From Halomicrobium salinisoli (lineage in GTDB: Archaea > Halobacteriota > Halobacteria > Halobacteriales > Haloarculaceae), in the NCBI RefSeq assembly GCF_020405185.1, contig NZ_CP084463.1, positions 3,038,001 through 3,102,000 on the forward strand: a DNA stretch of 64,000 nt, given 5' to 3'. Every line of letters starts with the position of its first letter. Positions within the stretch are counted from its first letter, which is position 1. Below, in pieces: positions 17,320 through 25,806 of the stretch. The notes beneath the pieces are model-generated. The model was not told where the DNA came from and ran no database searches. It saw only the letters and a program-made list of their open reading frames with translations. The position numbers were made by a program, and so were the translations under genes.

Positions 17320-17765
17320 GCCGCCGGCGGCTCGATCCCGAGGTCGGCGACCACCTCAGGCCCGCCGACGCCGACCTGCCCGCGGGCGTGTACCGCGTCG
17401 TGGGCACGCTCGGAGACGACGTCACCCTGCTCCGCGTCGGCGACGCGGACGGTCGTCGGGTCCACACGGGCGAGGTGCGTCGGGTACCCCGCGGGCGTCT
17501 CGACGGCTTCGAGCCCGCGGAGAATCCCGACGGGAACCGGTCGGTGACGTCGGCAGCGGCCGCCCGCCTGGAGGGGTTCGCCTGGGAGGTGAGAGTCGTC
17601 GGGCAGGCGATGCGCGCTCACCCCCTGCAGGGCGCCGCGGTGGTGGCGCTCCTGCTGGTCGGCGTCTTCGGCGACGGTCGGCTGCCCGGGCCGGAGTGGC
17701 TGTTCACCGCGGCGGGCGTCGCCGGCGGCCTCGGGATCGCGTATCTGGGCTACCGCGGGCCCTGA
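17310..17765 (+). CDS. Membrane-anchored hypothetical protein coupled to pspAB
   Basis: A 151-residue protein beginning at GTG 17310 (or 17316), overlapping pspAB by about ten bases. Residues 1-90 form a soluble domain with strands such as PAGVYRVVGTLGDDVTLLRV, and residues about 105-148 form two membrane helices. The family is not recognised. Its coupling to pspAB suggests a membrane-stress role, by context only. Confidence 0.65.
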   Translation: MGVSRRRLDPEVGDHLRPADADLPAGVYRVVGTLGDDVTLLRVGDADGRRVHTGEVRRVPRGRLDGFEPAENPDGNRSVTSAAAARLEGFAWEVRVVGQAMRAHPLQGAAVVALLLVGVFGDGRLPGPEWLFTAAGVAGGLGIAYLGYRGP

Positions 17766-17811
17766 GGGCGTCCCGGACGCTTTCCCGGCAGTTCCCCTCC
17801 CTCGCACCGTT

Positions 17812-17986
17812 CCACTTTCACCCGTCCGCCACACCACTTTCACCCGACTGTTTACGTCCGGACCGGCGTCGACCGTCGCGAGCGGCCCGCACTCGTCCTC
17901 GTGGATAAGCCTCCGGACCGGACCGCCGCCGAGACGCCCCTCGTCGGCCAGTTTCACTTTCACTTTCCTGTTAACGGGGGTTTATA
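17812..17986 (+). promoter_or_regulatory. radA promoter region with repeated CACTTTC motifs
   Basis: Two perfect copies of CCACTTTCACCCG start at 17812 and 17834 (22 bases apart). TTTCACTTTCACTTTCC lies at 17952-17968, followed by a TATA box (TTTATA, 17981-17986) 25-30 bases before the radA ATG. The same heptamer at about five places just before a recombinase promoter suggests a regulator-binding array. Confidence 0.65.
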
Positions 17987-18010
17987 CCCCAGGGGGAGTA
18001 AGGCACGTCC

Positions 18011-19060
18011 ATGTCCGCCAACGAAGACCTCGAGGACCTGCCGGGCGTCGGTCCGGCCACTGCTGACAAGCTCAAGGACAACGGCTTCGACTCCTATCAG
18101 GGGATCGCCGTCGCCTCCCCCGGCGAGCTGTCCAACACCGCCGACATCGGCGAGTCGTCGGCCTCCGACATCATCCAGGCCGCCCGCCAGGCCGCCGACA
18201 TCGGCGGCTTCGAGACGGGCGCGACGGTACTGGAACGGCGCGAACAGATCGGCAAGCTCTCCTGGGGCGTCGACGAGGTCGACGAGCTCCTCGGCGGCGG
18301 CGTCGAGACCCAGTCGATCACCGAGGTGTACGGCGAGTTCGGCGCCGGCAAGTCCCAGGTGACCCACCAGCTGTCCGTCAACGTCCAGCTCCCCGCCGAG
18401 CACGGCGGCCTGGAGGGCGGCGCCATCTTCATCGACTCCGAGGACACCTTCCGCCCCGAGCGGATCGAGCAGATGGTCAAGGGTCAGGAGGACGAGGTCC
18501 TCGAGGACACGATGGTGCTGCACGGTATCGTGGAGGACGAGGCCGAGGCCGACGCCACCGACGAGGCCCTGCTCGACGACCTCGTCGAGTCTGTCCTCGA
18601 CAAGATCCACGTCGCCAAGGCGTTCAACTCCAACCACCAGATCCTCCTGGCCGAGAAGGCCCAGGAGCTCGCGAGCGAGTCCCAGGACGACGAGTTCCCC
18701 GTCCGCCTGCTGACCGTCGACTCGCTGACCGCCCACTTCCGCGCCGAGTACGTCGGCCGTGGCGAACTCGCCGAGCGCCAGCAGAAGCTCAACAAGCACC
18801 TCCACGACCTGATGCGCGTCGGCGACCTCAACAACACCGCCGTCGTCGTCACCAACCAGGTCGCCTCCAACCCCGACTCCTTCTTCGGGGACCCGACCCA
18901 GCCCATCGGTGGCAACATCCTGGGCCACACCTCCACGTTCCGCATCTACCTCCGCAAGTCCAAGGGCGACAAGCGCATCGTCAAGCTCGTCGACGCGCCG
19001 AACCTCCCCGACGGCGAGGCCGTCATGCGCGTCGAGGGCGACGGCCTGATGGACGAGTAA
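18011..19060 (+). CDS. radA: DNA repair and recombination protein RadA
   Basis: 349 residues, full length for archaeal RadA. The N-terminal helix-hairpin-helix DNA-binding domain ([19 protein letters not shown], residues 8-26) precedes the polymerisation motif GGFETG (65-70), Walker A GEFGAGKS (108-115), Walker [13 protein letters not shown] near 235 and the DNA-binding loop around [11 protein letters not shown]. RadA forms the ATP-dependent filament on single-stranded DNA for strand exchange. It is a single-gene unit followed by an inverted-repeat element 60 bases after its stop. Confidence 0.97.
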   Translation: MSANEDLEDLPGVGPATADKLKDNGFDSYQGIAVASPGELSNTADIGESSASDIIQAARQAADIGGFETGATVLERREQIGKLSWGVDEVDELLGGGVETQSITEVYGEFGAGKSQVTHQLSVNVQLPAEHGGLEGGAIFIDSEDTFRPERIEQMVKGQEDEVLEDTMVLHGIVEDEAEADATDEALLDDLVESVLDKIHVAKAFNSNHQILLAEKAQELASESQDDEFPVRLLTVDSLTAHFRAEYVGRGELAERQQKLNKHLHDLMRVGDLNNTAVVVTNQVASNPDSFFGDPTQPIGGNILGHTSTFRIYLRKSKGDKRIVKLVDAPNLPDGEAVMRVEGDGLMDE

Positions 19061-19120
19061 CGGTCTAGCGCGCTTTTTACTCGGGTCGCTCTGCTCTTTC
19101 GGAGAGCTGATTCAGAACAG

Positions 19121-19435
19121 TCAGAAAGCCCCGGCCGTCTGAACCGCCGGAAGACTCGCTTCGCTCGTCTTCCGAGGTTTCGTTCGCTCCGCTCACGAAA
19201 CTCCCGCGGTTCGTTGCGGTCCTCGTTCGCTCCGCTCACTGCGGTCCTTACGTCACCGGGGTTCGCTCAGACGGTCGCCCCTTTCAGTCCCACCCAGGCC
19301 GGCTGGTCAACCGGCATCGGGCGGGACTGAAAGGGGCGGCGAGCTACGCGAACTCCGGCGAAGTAACACTGGACCGAGCGGAGCGAGGGAAGCGCGCAGC
19401 GAGCCGCAGGAGCGTAGCTCGCCGGGGCTTTCTGG
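19121..19435. repeat. Three-armed inverted-repeat element, copy 2 (315 bp)
   Basis: The ends are TCAGAAAGCCCC and GGGGCTTTCTGG, with centre CCCCTTTCAGTCCCACCC/GGGCGGGACTGAAAGGGG. The left arm is closed by GGCCGTCTGAAC with GTTCGCTCAGACGGTC, and the right arm by GGCGAGCTACGC/GCGTAGCTCGCC, sequences quite different from copy 1 but still paired. The left arm carries two additional small hairpins, GGAAGAC/GTCTTCC capped TCGCTTCGCTC and AGTTTCG/CGAAACT-type capped TTCGCTCCGCTCA. It fills the gap between radA and the next gene. Confidence 0.9.
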
Positions 19436-19517
19436 TCGTTCTCACCGATCGTTTCGGTTGCAGGATTTGCTACACTCAGGCACGGACTTTAGTAGCGCAG
19501 TCCCCGACCACCCACTC

Positions 19518-20387
19518 ATGAAGGTCGACTGCGAGGGCTGTGCGGGGTGTTGCGTCGACTGGCGACCGCTCACCGACGCGGAGGTCGACCACGAGCGCCG
19601 GGGGCCGTTCGCGCCGCTGGACGACACGCACAACCTGGTGCCGCTGGAGCGCGACGAGGTGCGGGCGTTTCTCCGGGCGGGCCACGGCGACGCCCTGCGA
19701 CCGCGGCTGTTCAGTGCGGACGATCCGGACCGATCGACGACCGTCGACGGTCGCGAGGTGGCGGCCGTCGGCGACCGACCGGTCTTCTTCGTCGGCCTGC
19801 GCAAACCCCCGAAGCCCGTGGGGCCCTTCGGGACGGACTCGACGTGGCTGCGCACCTGCGCCTTCCTCGACCCCGTGACGCTGCAGTGTCGGATCCACGG
19901 CTCGGAGCTGTACCCCGACACGTGCGCGACGTATCCGGGCGACAATCTCCAGCTCGACGCGGAGACGGAGTGCGAGCGCGTCGAGCGGGTGTTCGGCGGC
20001 GAGCGGCTGCTCGACGACGAGCCGCCCGAGGGCGAGAGCCCGCTGCTCGGGCCGGCGGCGCTGGGCAGCACGGTGTTCGCCCACCCCGACCCCGGGCGGC
20101 TGGACGGGACCGTCGAGCGGCTGGCGTCCGGCGAGCCGACCCGCGAGGACCGGGCGGAGTTCGCGGCCGTCGCCGGGGCCTCGGCGCCGGGCACGGGGGC
20201 GATCAGCGAGGACTGGTACGAGCGGCTGTACGACGAGGCGCTCGCCGCCGACGCGTGGACGGGCCGGGCCATCGAGACGTGGGAGCGGATGGCGGCCGAG
20301 CGCGTCGGCGAGCGGGCGCCCGCGTCGCGGCTCGCGCGGCGGGTCGAGGACGCCGACGGGGCGCCGGGGACGCCGGGTTGGGACTGA
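19518..20387 (+). CDS. YkgJ-family cysteine-cluster protein
   Basis: A 289-residue protein whose N-terminus MKVDCEGCAGCCVDW carries the CxxCxxCC cluster of the YkgJ (zinc- or iron-chelating) family, with further cysteines in LRTCAFLDPVTLQCRIHG and YPDTCATYPGD. Together these resemble the metal-binding set of family members with unknown biochemistry. The C-terminal half is an acidic extension. ATG 19518 starts exactly at the conserved motif. Confidence 0.85.
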   Translation: MKVDCEGCAGCCVDWRPLTDAEVDHERRGPFAPLDDTHNLVPLERDEVRAFLRAGHGDALRPRLFSADDPDRSTTVDGREVAAVGDRPVFFVGLRKPPKPVGPFGTDSTWLRTCAFLDPVTLQCRIHGSELYPDTCATYPGDNLQLDAETECERVERVFGGERLLDDEPPEGESPLLGPAALGSTVFAHPDPGRLDGTVERLASGEPTREDRAEFAAVAGASAPGTGAISEDWYERLYDEALAADAWTGRAIETWERMAAERVGERAPASRLARRVEDADGAPGTPGWD

Positions 20388-20460
20388 CGGGGCGGCCGGC
20401 GAGAACGGCGGGACGGCCGCTCGGGCCGACAGTTAAGGCGCTCGCCGCCCCCGTTGGGGT

Positions 20461-21444
20461 ATGCGAGTGCTGGTGACCGGAGCGGCGGGGTTCGTCGGGA
20501 GCCACCTCGTCCCGGTGCTGGTCGAGCGCGGCCACGAGGTCCACGCCCTGGTCCGGGACGCGGAGGGGTACGAGGTGCCGCCGGGGGTGACCGCCTGCGA
20601 CGGGGACCTGCTGGACCGCGGGAGCTTCGAGGGCGCGCTGGCGGGCGTCGACGCCGCCTACTACCTCGTCCACTCGATGCGGGCGGGCGACGACTTCGAG
20701 GCGAAGGACCGCCGGGCCGCGCGGAACTTCGCGACGGCGGCCAGCGAGGCGGGCCTGGACCGGGTGGTCTACCTGGGCGGGCTCGGCGACGAGAACGGCG
20801 ACCTGTCGGCGCACCTCCGCTCCAGACGGGAGGTCGAGTCCCTGCTGGCGGACGGCGAGTACGCCCTGACGACGCTGCGGGCGGCCATCGTCATCGGCCC
20901 GGGGAGCGCCGGCTTCGAGATGATCCGGCAGCTGGCCGGCCGGCTGCCGGTGATGGTGACGCCGCGGTGGATCCACACGGACTGTCATCCGATCGCGATC
21001 GGCGACGTCGTCGCCTACCTGGCCGGCGCGCTGGAGGTACCGGCGACTGCCGGAGAGACCTACGAGGTCGGCGGCCCGGAGGTGCTGAGCTACGCCGAGA
21101 TCGTCCGGCGGACCGCCGCCGCGATGGGGCAGCGGCCGCCGCGGGTCATCTCGGTACCGGTGCTGACGCCGCGGCTGTCGAGCTACTGGGTCGAGTTCGT
21201 GACCGACGTGCCCGCCAGCGTGGTCCGGCCGCTGATCCTGGGGCTGAAGAACCCCGTCGTCGCCGACGACGGCCCCATCCGGGAGCACCTGCCCGTCGCG
21301 CTGACGCCGTTCGACGAGGCGGTCGGGCGGGCGCTGGCCGGCCGCTCCCCGTCGAACGCGAGTGAGCGGCTGGACGCGGCGCTGGCGGCGGCCGACGACG
21401 GCGCCGACCCGGAGAGCGGAGCGCAGTCGGGGGGAGAGGCGTGA
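20461..21444 (+). CDS. NAD(P)-binding NmrA/complex-I-assembly-like reductase
   Basis: A 327-residue atypical SDR. The Rossmann motif TGAAGFVGSHL starts at residue 6, followed by AYYLVHSM and VVYLGGLG, the pattern of the NmrA/DUF2867-related group. A catalytic YxxxK is not evident, so it may be a sensor or a quinone/isoflavone reductase-like enzyme. Its TGA overlaps the GTG of the following membrane protein, making a two-gene operon. Confidence 0.85.
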   Translation: MRVLVTGAAGFVGSHLVPVLVERGHEVHALVRDAEGYEVPPGVTACDGDLLDRGSFEGALAGVDAAYYLVHSMRAGDDFEAKDRRAARNFATAASEAGLDRVVYLGGLGDENGDLSAHLRSRREVESLLADGEYALTTLRAAIVIGPGSAGFEMIRQLAGRLPVMVTPRWIHTDCHPIAIGDVVAYLAGALEVPATAGETYEVGGPEVLSYAEIVRRTAAAMGQRPPRVISVPVLTPRLSSYWVEFVTDVPASVVRPLILGLKNPVVADDGPIREHLPVALTPFDEAVGRALAGRSPSNASERLDAALAAADDGADPESGAQSGGEA

Positions 21445-22157
21445 GCGAGCGCCCGCGGTACGGGGAGACGTGGGTCTACGAGAGCATCGTCGGCGCGCTG
21501 CCGGGGATCGACCTGCCGGCGTGGGCCGCAGTCGCCGTCCAGATCCTCGTCTTCGAGGGGGCCCTGCTCGTGTTGGCGGCCTACTACGGCCTCTGGGAGG
21601 CCGCTATCGCCGGGACGGTCGCGGTGGTCGTCGCCGCCGTCGGCAGCGTCGAGATGCTCCGGATCGGGACGCTGGTCCGCCGGGTGGACGTGCCCCAGGA
21701 CTACCGGGACCTCCTGTTCAGTTCCAGCGTCGAGGTGGTGCTGTCGGTGCTGGCCTACGTCGCTCTGGTCACCCATCTGTTCGTCTTCGACCCCGGACAC
21801 GGCGACGGGGCGCTGCTGGACCGGCTGTTCGGCCAGCGGCCGCCGGTACTGGTCGCGTACCTGCTGCTACTGATCCTGTGGGACGTCTGCTACCGCTTCG
21901 GGACGGGCTGGTGGGCGGCGGTGACGGCGCTGTGGCGGTCGGCGCGCTACCGGTTCGATCCCGAGACGGCGGCTTCGCTCCGGCGGGCCGACGCCGAAAC
22001 CCTCGGGTTCGGCGTCCTCCAGCTAGTACTCGTGCCGTTCGTCCTGGAGTATCCGGTCCTGCTCGCGGCCGTCGTCGCGCACGTCGCGGCCGTGACGGTC
22101 GTCACGACGCTGTCGATACTGCTGCTCCGGCAGCGCGAGCGGGTCAGGAGGACTTGA
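21441..22157 (+). CDS. Multi-pass membrane protein of unknown function
   Basis: 238 residues with about six hydrophobic helices (for example AVAVQILVFEGALLVLAAYY, and VLVAYLLLLILWDVCYRF near 135-155) and a basic C-terminus. The GTG start overlaps the upstream reductase stop by four bases. I do not recognise the family; SSSVEVVLSVLAYVALV and DVCYRFGTGWW are the most distinctive stretches. Its 3' end overlaps the convergent DUF5786 gene by 14 bases. Confidence 0.75.
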   Translation: MSERPRYGETWVYESIVGALPGIDLPAWAAVAVQILVFEGALLVLAAYYGLWEAAIAGTVAVVVAAVGSVEMLRIGTLVRRVDVPQDYRDLLFSSSVEVVLSVLAYVALVTHLFVFDPGHGDGALLDRLFGQRPPVLVAYLLLLILWDVCYRFGTGWWAAVTALWRSARYRFDPETAASLRRADAETLGFGVLQLVLVPFVLEYPVLLAAVVAHVAAVTVVTTLSILLLRQRERVRRT

Positions 22158-22317
22158 TCTGCTCGAACTGGTCGAGCAGGTCCTCCGTGGAGTCCCCGGA
22201 GTCGTACTCGACCTCGCCGTGATACACCGTCCGGTCGTCGTCTTCGCTCAAATCGACCTCGTTGTTCTTCCGCTCACGGCGTTCGTGTTCGTCTTCGTCG
22301 TATGCACCCATCGACAT
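22144..22317 (-). CDS. DUF5786 family small acidic protein
   Basis: A 57-residue protein reading MSMGAYDEDEHERRERKNN and ending EDLLDQFEQIKSS, matching the short haloarchaeal DUF5786 family. It is strongly acidic and has no membrane segment. Function unknown. The start could also be the ATG two codons downstream. It overlaps the end of the convergent membrane-protein gene. Confidence 0.8.
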   Translation of the reverse strand: MSMGAYDEDEHERRERKNNEVDLSEDDDRTVYHGEVEYDSGDSTEDLLDQFEQIKSS

Positions 22318-22380
22318 TGGTAACCACACTCAACGTAGCGTGTTAGCGCCTATCAATGTAACGGTGGTTCTTGCCGGACT

Positions 22381-22640
22381 GTCAGGACAGAACGGCTCGC
22401 TCTGTGCGAGATTCCTCCCAACAGCCGGCCTCGCGGCTCGCGGGTCACTTCGTTCCCCGCTCGCTCGGTGTGAGGCCTCACTCCGTTCGGCCTCACGGCT
22501 CGCGTGTCGTTCGCTCCGCTCACTCCCGCTCGCTCTGTCCGAGGGTCCGACCGCAGGGAGGACCCTCGCGGCTCGCGTGTCGCTCCCTGCGGTCGCTCCC
22601 GCTCGCTCAGTGTGAGGCCTCACTCCGTTCGGCCTCACGC
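22381..22640. repeat. Hairpin-module array upstream of the DUF5784 gene
   Basis: Repeated stem-loops: GTGAGGCC/GGCCTCAC capped TCACTCCGTTC occurs twice (about 22470 and 22612), GAGGGTCC/GGACCCTC is capped GACCGCAGGGA, and CGGG/CCCG is capped TCACTTCGTTC. They are joined by the linkers GGCTCGCGTGTCG and CTCCCGCTCGCTC. The array fills the 359-bp gap between DUF5786 and DUF5784, so any promoter of the latter must lie within or just after it (22640-22676). Confidence 0.85.
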
Positions 22641-22676
22641 CGCAACCCTCAAACCCACAGCCGGCCAACGGCGAGT

Positions 22677-23669
22677 GTGGCTGGGCCCCTTCGATTCCGA
22701 CGTTCGACCGACCAGTGGACCCCCGAGCGGGTTCACAACGAGATATACCAGCCCCTCGACGCGAACCTGGGCGCCGAGATGGACTCCGCCTGGTTCGCCC
22801 CGCCGAACGGCTACGAGGCCCGACGGTTCGCGATGGACAACGGCGACACCGCGCTGTTCTGCTGGAGCGGCGACGACGCCTACTGGCTGGGCAACACGGA
22901 GACGCCCGAGGTGCTGTGGCGCACGGACAAGTACACCTTCGAGGAGACGGCCTACCCGATCGCCCGGTGGGCCCAGCGGGAGCTGCTGGCCCAGCTGGAG
23001 GTCGAGGACCCCTGGCTGGCCGAGTACAACCACGTCTCGTGGTTCTTCCTGCCCGTGTTCTTCTCGAAGGACGGCCGCGACTCGACCCGGAACTTCTTCC
23101 GGGAGCACGCCGCGGGCTTCCCGGACGCTACCCGCGAGGACGGGCTGGCGTTCTACGAGGCGTTCCTCTCGACGGGCGTGCTGGACGACTACCGCTACAC
23201 GATGGCGAGCAAGCTCGGCACCAGCGCCGGGGTCGACCTGACCCGCATGCAGGCGACGATGGGCGAGTTCAACGTCGCCAAGCTGCTGGCTGACGCCGGC
23301 CACGGCTTCGAGCCCGAGGTCGAACTCGGCTCCGGGCACGCGCTGGACTTCCAGGTCGACGACGTGCTCGTCGAGGTGACCCGCCCCCAGCCGCCCAGAC
23401 GGCGGACGGTGAACTCGCCCATCGCGGCCGTCAAGGCCAGCGGCGACGCCAAGACCCGCGACCAGATCGCCGTCCACGGCAACGCCGCCCTCTTCGTCGA
23501 CTGCTCCTCGTTCCCCGACGACGAGTGGCACCGGATCCGCGGCGAGCGCCCGGACGTGGGCCACGAGCCCGCGGTGGTCTTCCGGACCCGCCCCTCCGGA
23601 CGCACCGAGGGCTACGTGAAGGGCCGGCTCCCGCTGGACGTCGGCGGCATTCTCGAACAGCCCGTCTGA
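22677..23669 (+). CDS. DUF5784 family protein
   Basis: A 330-residue soluble protein beginning at GTG 22677 with VAGPLRFRRSTDQWTPERV and QPLDANLGAEM, as in the haloarchaeal DUF5784 family. The C-terminal third (HALDFQVDDVLVEVTRP, AVKASGDAKTRDQIAVHGNAA) resembles a PD-(D/E)xK nuclease-like core, with Asp in LDFQV, ExT in VEVTR and a following Lys, suggesting a possible nuclease; this is inference. The frame stays open far upstream through the repeat array, but that part is not part of the protein family. Confidence 0.8.
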   Translation: MAGPLRFRRSTDQWTPERVHNEIYQPLDANLGAEMDSAWFAPPNGYEARRFAMDNGDTALFCWSGDDAYWLGNTETPEVLWRTDKYTFEETAYPIARWAQRELLAQLEVEDPWLAEYNHVSWFFLPVFFSKDGRDSTRNFFREHAAGFPDATREDGLAFYEAFLSTGVLDDYRYTMASKLGTSAGVDLTRMQATMGEFNVAKLLADAGHGFEPEVELGSGHALDFQVDDVLVEVTRPQPPRRRTVNSPIAAVKASGDAKTRDQIAVHGNAALFVDCSSFPDDEWHRIRGERPDVGHEPAVVFRTRPSGRTEGYVKGRLPLDVGGILEQPV

Positions 23670-23956
23670 GAGCGGCGTTAAGCCAGCGTGATAGCGGCGA
23701 TCGGGCGGGGACGCGGTAGGGCCGCACGGCGCCGCTCCCGCGAACCCAGCGGCGGCGCGCTGACGGGTAGCTACCGGCGTAACTCGGCGTTATCTTCCAC
23801 GTAGGTAGCCGACCAGATCCGGGAGCGCTGGCCGTCGTGGCGGCCGAACACTCCCCTCCCCGGTAACGCCGGCTTTGCGCCGGCGCGGCTCACGGGCCGC
23901 CCACGCGTCGCTGATAGCGCCCGTCTACTGATGGCGATAGCTCCCGAAGCACCGCC

Positions 23957-25165
23957 GTGTCCACCGACCGAGTGCTCGTCTGCAACGCTCACGCGGTCCA
24001 CGGCCTGGTCGCCGTGCGTTCACTTGGCCGGCGCGGGCTCGACGTCACCGCCGGGAGCAGGTTCCGGGTCGCCCCGGGGACGCTCTCGCGGTACGCCGAC
24101 CGGCGGTTCACGTACCCCGACCCGGCGAGCAGGCCCGAGCCGTTCGTCCGCGCAGTCGAGCGCGAGCTGGAGGAGCGCGACTACGACGTCCTCCTCCCGA
24201 TCAACGAGGTCACCGTCGCGACGGTCGCTCGACACCGCGACCGGTTCGATCCGCTCGTCAGCGTCCCGTTCGACTGTTACGAGCGCCTGCTCGTCGGCCT
24301 CGACAAGCGGCGGACGACGGCTGCGCTCCGCGAGCACGGGATCCCCAGGCCCGAGACGCTGCTGCCGGACGAGGTCGACTCCGACGCGGTGGCGGACCTC
24401 GGGTTCCCCGTCGTGCTGAAGCCCGCCCGCGGGAGCGGCCGCGACGGCGTCGAGGTCTGCGAGACGCCCGGCGCGTTCGAGGCGGCGTACCCCCGCGTGC
24501 GGGACGAGCACGGCCCGACGATCGTCCAGGAGTACGTCCCCAACGGCGGCGAGGCCGGGGCGTACGCCCTCTACGACCCGGCCGGCGAGCGGGCGACTCG
24601 CGTGATCCAGCGGCGCATCCGGACCCGCCCGCCGGAAGGGGGGGTCAGCACGTACCGCGAGACGATCGCCGACCCCGAGGTCGACGCGGCGGCCGACGAC
24701 CTGCTGAGCGGGCTGGACTGGCACGGGGTCGCCATGGTGGAGTTCCGCCGCGACCCGCGTGACGGCGAGCCGAAGGTGCTCGAACTCAACCCCCGGCTGT
24801 GGGGGAGTCTGGCGCTGTCGACCTACGCCGGCGCCGACTTCCCGTACCTGCTGTACCGGCTGGCCGTCGGCGAGCCGATCGACCCCGACCCGGGCTATAC
24901 GGTCGGCGTCCGCGCCCGCTCGGCGTTCGCGGACCTGCTCCACGCCATGGAGCGACCGGATCGGCTCCGCGCGTTCCGCGACGTGCTGACGCCCGGCGAC
25001 GCGCCCGAGCGGTTCGACGTCCTCGCGAGAGAGGACCCGCTCCCCGTCGCCGGCCAGCTCGGGTACTGGCTGACCGTCTACCTGCAGGAGGCAGTCCCGG
25101 ACGGCCCCAACCTCGACTCGTCGCTCGTCCCGGGCGCGTCCGTCCACCGGCTCCTGAAGCGCTGA
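23957..25165 (+). CDS. ATP-grasp carboxylate-amine ligase-like enzyme
   Basis: A 402-residue ATP-grasp protein. An N-terminal pre-ATP-grasp Rossmann-like half (VLVCNAHAVHGLVAVRSLG) precedes the ATP-binding lobe (FPVVLKPARGSGRDGVEVC, then IVQEYVPNG) and the metal-binding core KVLELNPRLWGSLALS near residue 280. It resembles carbamoyl-phosphate-synthase-like ATP-grasp enzymes found near surface-polysaccharide genes; the substrate is unknown. The start is GTG. The 287 bp before it (23670-23956) hold no gene I can support, only a GCCGGC-TTTGC-GCCGGC type hairpin near 23870. Confidence 0.85.
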   Translation: MSTDRVLVCNAHAVHGLVAVRSLGRRGLDVTAGSRFRVAPGTLSRYADRRFTYPDPASRPEPFVRAVERELEERDYDVLLPINEVTVATVARHRDRFDPLVSVPFDCYERLLVGLDKRRTTAALREHGIPRPETLLPDEVDSDAVADLGFPVVLKPARGSGRDGVEVCETPGAFEAAYPRVRDEHGPTIVQEYVPNGGEAGAYALYDPAGERATRVIQRRIRTRPPEGGVSTYRETIADPEVDAAADDLLSGLDWHGVAMVEFRRDPRDGEPKVLELNPRLWGSLALSTYAGADFPYLLYRLAVGEPIDPDPGYTVGVRARSAFADLLHAMERPDRLRAFRDVLTPGDAPERFDVLAREDPLPVAGQLGYWLTVYLQEAVPDGPNLDSSLVPGASVHRLLKR

Positions 25166-25242
25166 AGCAGTCCGGCGAGTCGCGGTCACGGGGCGCACGT
25201 GCAGGGCGAATCGCTACCCCGGCGAGGGCCCACCGGTCGATC

Positions 25243-25557
25243 ATGAGCAGGGATCCGTCCGGGCGAACGCCCCGACGCGGGGAATCGAAACTGGACCGAG
25301 AGATGGCCGGAGCGTCGCATCGGAGCGCGGCGTCGCGGGGCCGCGCTGCCGAACCTGCTGGCAGCGACGGCGACGAGGACGCGCGGGGGACCCGCGGCGA
25401 CGGGACCGTCGTCGCCGAGGGGCTCGCCGCCGTCGCGGTCGTCGTCGGCGTCTTCCTGATCTTCGTTCCGGAGCCGGTCACGTCGCTGCTGGGCGCGGTG
25501 CTCGTCACCGGCGGCGCGGCCGGCCTCCTCCGGGACGCGTCCAGCGGGGCAAAATAG
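25243..25557 (+). CDS. Small membrane protein with charged N-terminal half
   Basis: A 104-residue protein: residues 1-58 are hydrophilic and Arg/Ser/Asp-rich, and residues about 58-100 form two short hydrophobic segments (VAEGLAAVAVVVGVFLIF and VTSLLGAVLVTGGAAGLL). The family is not recognised. ATG 25243 is chosen; the frame remains open much farther upstream inside the ATP-grasp gene, where it is only an overlapping frame. Confidence 0.6.
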   Translation: MSRDPSGRTPRRGESKLDREMAGASHRSAASRGRAAEPAGSDGDEDARGTRGDGTVVAEGLAAVAVVVGVFLIFVPEPVTSLLGAVLVTGGAAGLLRDASSGAK

Positions 25558-25578
25558 GGGGCGGACCCGGCCGGGTCG

Positions 25579-25716
25579 TCAGCGACCGTCCGGGTCGGCG
25601 AGGACCGGCCGGCCGATCCGGTCCAGCCGTCCGTGGATGATTCGGTCGACGATCTCCCGCGGATTCGGCGCCCGATCGTCGTCCTCGTCCCGTGGGAAGG
25701 TCGGGTACTCAGGCAT
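25579..25716 (-). CDS. 45-residue acidic hypothetical protein
   Basis: The minus strand encodes MPEYPTFPRDEDDDRAPNPR followed by a helix-like REIVDRIIHGRLDRIGRPV and an acidic end. Composition (Asp/Arg-rich, no runs) fits a real haloarchaeal protein better than the overlapping plus-strand frames. No family is recognised. Confidence 0.5.
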   Translation of the reverse strand: MPEYPTFPRDEDDDRAPNPREIVDRIIHGRLDRIGRPVLADPDGR

Positions 25717-25806
25717 GGGAATTCCTCCCGTGAGAACGTACGGCACGGCGACGGAAAACCGTTCGCCGCGCCGGCGTCCAGCCGAGCGAAGCGAGCCTTT
25801 CGGCGT

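Noticed and set aside
22330..22668. A 112-codon minus-strand open frame with RASGSERSERHASREAERS-type sequence
   Set aside because: It is the translation of the intergenic hairpin array with no domain attached. The same peptide is real only where the array sits inside a gene.
23771..24001. A 76-codon minus-strand frame before the ATP-grasp gene
   Set aside because: It overlaps the start of the ATP-grasp gene, its composition is basic and Gly/Ala/Arg-rich, and it has no motif.
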